Source: JBLHLB01 sp047618505 (GTDB lineage Bacteria; Planctomycetota; UBA1135; GCA-002686595). From it: a stretch of 8,557 bases of DNA. The number at the start of each line of letters is the position of its first letter. Within the stretch, counting starts at the first letter, position 1. Both the position numbers and the translations under genes were made by a program. The stretch spans positions 1 to 8,557 of the forward strand of contig JBLHLB010000166.1 in the NCBI GenBank assembly GCA_047618505.1, in the 5' to 3' direction. The notes below the pieces were generated by a model, which did no database searches, had not been told where the DNA came from, and was given only the letters and a program-made list of their open reading frames with translations. Below are positions 6,819 to 8,557 of the stretch, one piece after another.

Positions 6819-6845
6819 GACGCCTGATGGCGTCTTAGTCTTTTT
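6819..6845 (+). terminator. Hairpin followed by a T-run (intrinsic-terminator-like)
   Basis: GACGCC (6819-6824) pairs with GGCGTC (6829-6834) over TGAT, and the downstream sequence TTAGTCTTTTT ends in five T. The stem is short, and the T-run starts seven bases after it, so efficiency is uncertain. It is also the first copy of the hairpin repeat family. It could be a terminator or an attenuator about 300 bases before the ribonuclease start. Confidence 0.45.
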
Positions 6846-7075
6846 GGTTCAACGCCTTTCGGCGTTGCAGTCTCTCTTGGATCAGCGCCTGGCGGCGTTG
6901 AGGCAGGCAGGGATCAACGGCTTAGGAGTTGAGACCTCTTTGTTGGCATTGCTCCCCGGGCCATTCGGCGCTGGGAAGCGAGACCAAATAAAGACCCTGA
7001 AGAGACGCGGGTGAGCTGCCCGATGGCCCCCCGTGATGATTTGCCCATCTTCGCGGTTCAGCACCTGGCGGTGTT
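6819..7075 (+). repeat. Family of 6-4-6 hairpin repeats
   Basis: Four units share one plan: a 6-base arm, a 4-base loop and a 6-base arm. They lie at 6819-6834 (GACGCC/GGCGTC), 6851-6866 (AACGCC/GGCGTT), 6884-6899 (AGCGCC/GGCGTT) and 7060-7075 (AGCACC/GGTGTT). The last three are each preceded by GGTTC or GGATC at the same spacing. A decayed copy with a broken stem follows GGATCA at 6911-6930. The first copies are 32, 33 and 32 bases apart. Arm bases change in pairs between copies, so the stem seems to be what is kept. The spacing does not keep a reading frame, which argues against a protein repeat. Confidence 0.6.
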
Positions 7076-7151
7076 AGAGCCTGAGTAGGGGCAGTCTTTG
7101 CGGGCGCCGAGATCCGAGCTTTGCATCGGATCCACACTTGCGAGATCTTTG

Positions 7152-8557
7152 ATGACAGAACAACTGTTCCCGGGCGATCAATCACGCCCGGGCCATGGGG
7201 CCAAGCCCCAGTCCACTTCCCCGACCAACTCCCCGAGCTCCCAATCAACTTGGCCCAGGCAGGAATCAACCCCTGCGCAGGGCTCCAGGTTTGCAGAGGG
7301 CTCCAGGCCTGGAAAGGCTTCCCGCTCCGAAGGGCCCCCTGCGGGTGCCGAGAACGGAGAGGGTGACAACTTCATTTGGCCCAGCCGCCGCAAGGAGGAG
7401 TCCGCCTGGCCGGATTCCGGTGAGCGCGATGGAAAGCGCCGATCGAGTGGCAAAGCCAGTAGTAAGACTAGCGCCGTGGAGGAAATCCCCCGGGGACGTA
7501 CCTCCGGAGACGGCGACCAGGGCGATGACGAGGGGGGAACGCGGCGGAAAGCCGCGAAGAAGACCCGTCGCCGTCGCCGTCCGACGACTGCTTCTGACGA
7601 AGAGCCTGCGGCGGAGCCCAACGCCCAGGCCAGCGGAGAGCCGAGCCAGTCCCAAGAGGACGATGGTGATGGCGAAGGGGGGATTAACAAGAAGTCCCGC
7701 CGCCGCGGTAAGCGGGGAGGCCGACGCCGTAAGAAGACCGAAGATGAGGCTGAGGAAGCTGAGGGGGAATCAGGTGACCTTCAGCCCAAAGCCAGTGAAG
7801 AGCGTGGTAGGGAGCAGGCAGCCGAATCTGACGAGGATAAGGCTCCGCGTTCTCGCAAGCGTGGGAGCCGCGGCGGGCGCGGCCGCAAGAAGTCCGCAGC
7901 CGTAGAGGTAGAGGGCATCCCTGGCGAGGAGGACGATCTACCGGATCTCCCCGAGCTGCCTGATGACACTTCACGCGTCAGCTCCCGAACCGCAGCCAGC
8001 GGTCGCAAGGGTCGCGTGACCAGCTCGCGCCGGAAGAAGACCACCCGCTCCGTCCGGGGTCGTGATGACGAGGAGGAGGCGAAGCCGGTCAGCGGTCGTA
8101 GCAAGGCCACGGCCAAGAAGGTCAAGAAGAAGACAAAGATGTCCAAGAAGACGCGCTGGGGCGCTGGGGAAGAAGAGGAGGAGGAAGTTCCCGCCCTGCC
8201 CGAGAAGCCGCGTCAGATCCTGGTCAACGCCGCCGATCCTGAGGAGACGCGCGTTGTCGTCGTTGAAGAGGGTCGCATCGTCGACCTGCAGATGACCTCG
8301 TCGAAGCACGCCAACTACGTCAGCGACATCTACCGCGGTCGCGTCGTCAACCTTGAGCCTGCCATCGGCGCAGCCTTCGTCGACTTCGGACAGGGCAAGA
8401 ATGGATTCCTGCACGCTTCCGACGTCCTGCCCTGCTACGGCGATAAGGACTTTCAGCTCGACCAACTCCTGACGGAAGCCGTCGATGACGATGCCTGGTC
8501 AAGCTCGAGCCAGACCAACATCTCCGAGGAAATTGACGAAGAAGAAGAAGAAGAAGA
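7152..8557 (+). CDS. rng: Rne/Rng-family ribonuclease, 5' part, with long N-terminal disordered arm
   Basis: The start of a ribonuclease E/G family endonuclease, which cleaves single-stranded AU-rich RNA in mRNA decay and rRNA/tRNA processing. The gene runs off the window, leaving 468 residues. Seen: from residue 356 the N-terminal S1 region of the family (ILVNAADPEETRVVVVEEGR, then YRGRVVNLEPAIGAAFVDFG and NGFLHASDVLP). The DNase I-like catalytic part lies beyond the edge. Before it come about 355 low-complexity residues: Ser/Pro/Gly-rich to about 115, then acidic blocks alternating with basic ones at 136-143 (RRRRR), 180-195, 233-247 (with SRGGRGRKK), 284-304 and 318-335. From about 428 an acidic insertion (SEEIDEEEEEE) interrupts the S1 domain. 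ATG 7152 is the first ATG after the in-frame stop at 7086. It has no clear ribosome site. An in-frame ATG at 8139 could give a form lacking the arm. RNase E versus G cannot be separated here. Confidence 0.9.
   Translation, partial: MTEQLFPGDQSRPGHGAKPQSTSPTNSPSSQSTWPRQESTPAQGSRFAEGSRPGKASRSEGPPAGAENGEGDNFIWPSRRKEESAWPDSGERDGKRRSSGKASSKTSAVEEIPRGRTSGDGDQGDDEGGTRRKAAKKTRRRRRPTTASDEEPAAEPNAQASGEPSQSQEDDGDGEGGINKKSRRRGKRGGRRRKKTEDEAEEAEGESGDLQPKASEERGREQAAESDEDKAPRSRKRGSRGGRGRKKSAAVEVEGIPGEEDDLPDLPELPDDTSRVSSRTAASGRKGRVTSSRRKKTTRSVRGRDDEEEAKPVSGRSKATAKKVKKKTKMSKKTRWGAGEEEEEEVPALPEKPRQILVNAADPEETRVVVVEEGRIVDLQMTSSKHANYVSDIYRGRVVNLEPAIGAAFVDFGQGKNGFLHASDVLPCYGDKDFQLDQLLTEAVDDDAWSSSSQTNISEEIDEEEEEE
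8538..8557 (+). repeat. (GAA)n microsatellite at the window edge
   Basis: Six full GAA units plus GA reach the last base, in frame and coding a poly-Glu run in the S1 insertion of the ribonuclease. The full length is unknown because the window ends inside it. In-frame length variation would change the acidic loop without breaking the gene. Confidence 0.8.

Larger units (their letters stand above)
6484..7151. other. Long gene-free, structure-rich region before the RNase gene
   Basis: I see no convincing gene here. Open frames on both strands have no recognisable domain and odd composition. The stretch is full of inverted repeats. There is a 12-bp palindrome at 6505-6516, and GGTCTT/AAGACC at 6541-6546 and 6571-6576. 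CGGGG/CCCCG pair at 6629-6633 and 6644-6648, and TCCGCC/GGCGGA at 6669-6674 and 6681-6686. An 8-bp stem with one wobble (6714-6721 with 6725-6732) closes a tight TTC loop. The 6-4-6 hairpin repeat family listed separately follows. Part of this is probably the leader of the ribonuclease mRNA. An unrecognised small RNA is possible. A frame from TTG 6610 to 7014 has a good AGGAGG upstream, but nothing else supports it. Confidence 0.5.

Noticed and set aside
6819..7075. CRISPR array
   Set aside because: The repeats are imperfect, only 16-30 bases long, nearly contiguous and lack unique spacers. They are hairpin repeats.
6436..7151. Known structured RNAs (RNase P RNA, tmRNA, SRP RNA, tRNA)
   Set aside because: I looked for their hallmark conserved words, such as GAGGAAAGTCC for RNase P and the tRNA-like ends of tmRNA, and found none.
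7195..7905. 236-codon + strand frame inside the ribonuclease 5' region
   Set aside because: It is an out-of-frame reading of the low-complexity arm. The frame starting at 7152 joins directly to the conserved S1 domain.
7971..8465. 164-codon frame on the - strand over the S1 region
   Set aside because: It is the antisense shadow of the clearly conserved ribonuclease sequence and has no domain of its own.

Overview
The window looks like a GC-rich (roughly 60% by eye) diderm bacterial chromosome. Everything is coded on the + strand, and about 1.3 kb is non-coding. A secretin and a full inner-membrane type IV pilus alignment complex require an outer membrane. Several starts (ptsN, ptsH, pilQ, the RNase gene) lack a clear Shine-Dalgarno sequence. 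Together with the diverged pilus proteins and a Rne/Rng ribonuclease carrying a huge N-terminal disordered arm, this makes me think of Planctomycetota or a similarly deep lineage. That placement is an inference and not secure.

Layout: (1) 1-1013 holds two phosphotransferase-system genes, an EIIA-Ntr-type protein (ptsN) and an HPr-type phosphocarrier (ptsH), each with its phosphorylatable His. (2) 1014-1308 is an intergenic region with a G-quadruplex-type G-rich stretch and a C8 tract inside an inverted repeat, just upstream of the pilus genes. (3) 1309-6403 is a compact type IV pilus operon, pilM-pilN-pilO-pilQ. M/N and N/O overlap by ATGA, and pilO/pilQ are 21 bp apart. There is no separate pilP. 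The pilO product is more than twice the usual length and carries a PilP-like RRDPW motif and a PilP/GspB-like C-terminal beta domain, so I read it as a PilO-PilP fusion. (4) 6404-7151 is about 750 bp without a convincing gene. It contains two strong hairpins behind pilQ, a terminator-like hairpin with a T-run, and a family of 6-4-6 hairpin repeats (period about 32-33 nt, with covarying stems). (5) 7152 to the window end is the 5' part of a Rne/Rng-family ribonuclease, with about 355 residues of charge-patterned, Arg/Lys-rich disordered sequence before the S1 domain. That domain is itself interrupted by an acidic insertion ending in a (GAA)n run at the window edge.

How they work together: PilM (cytoplasm), PilN and PilO-P (inner membrane) and PilQ (outer membrane) form the envelope-spanning alignment and secretin complex of a type IV pilus or related T2SS-like machine. 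The motor, pilin and platform genes are not in this window. PtsN and HPr form a regulatory phosphorelay. The ribonuclease is a housekeeping RNA-decay and rRNA-processing enzyme.
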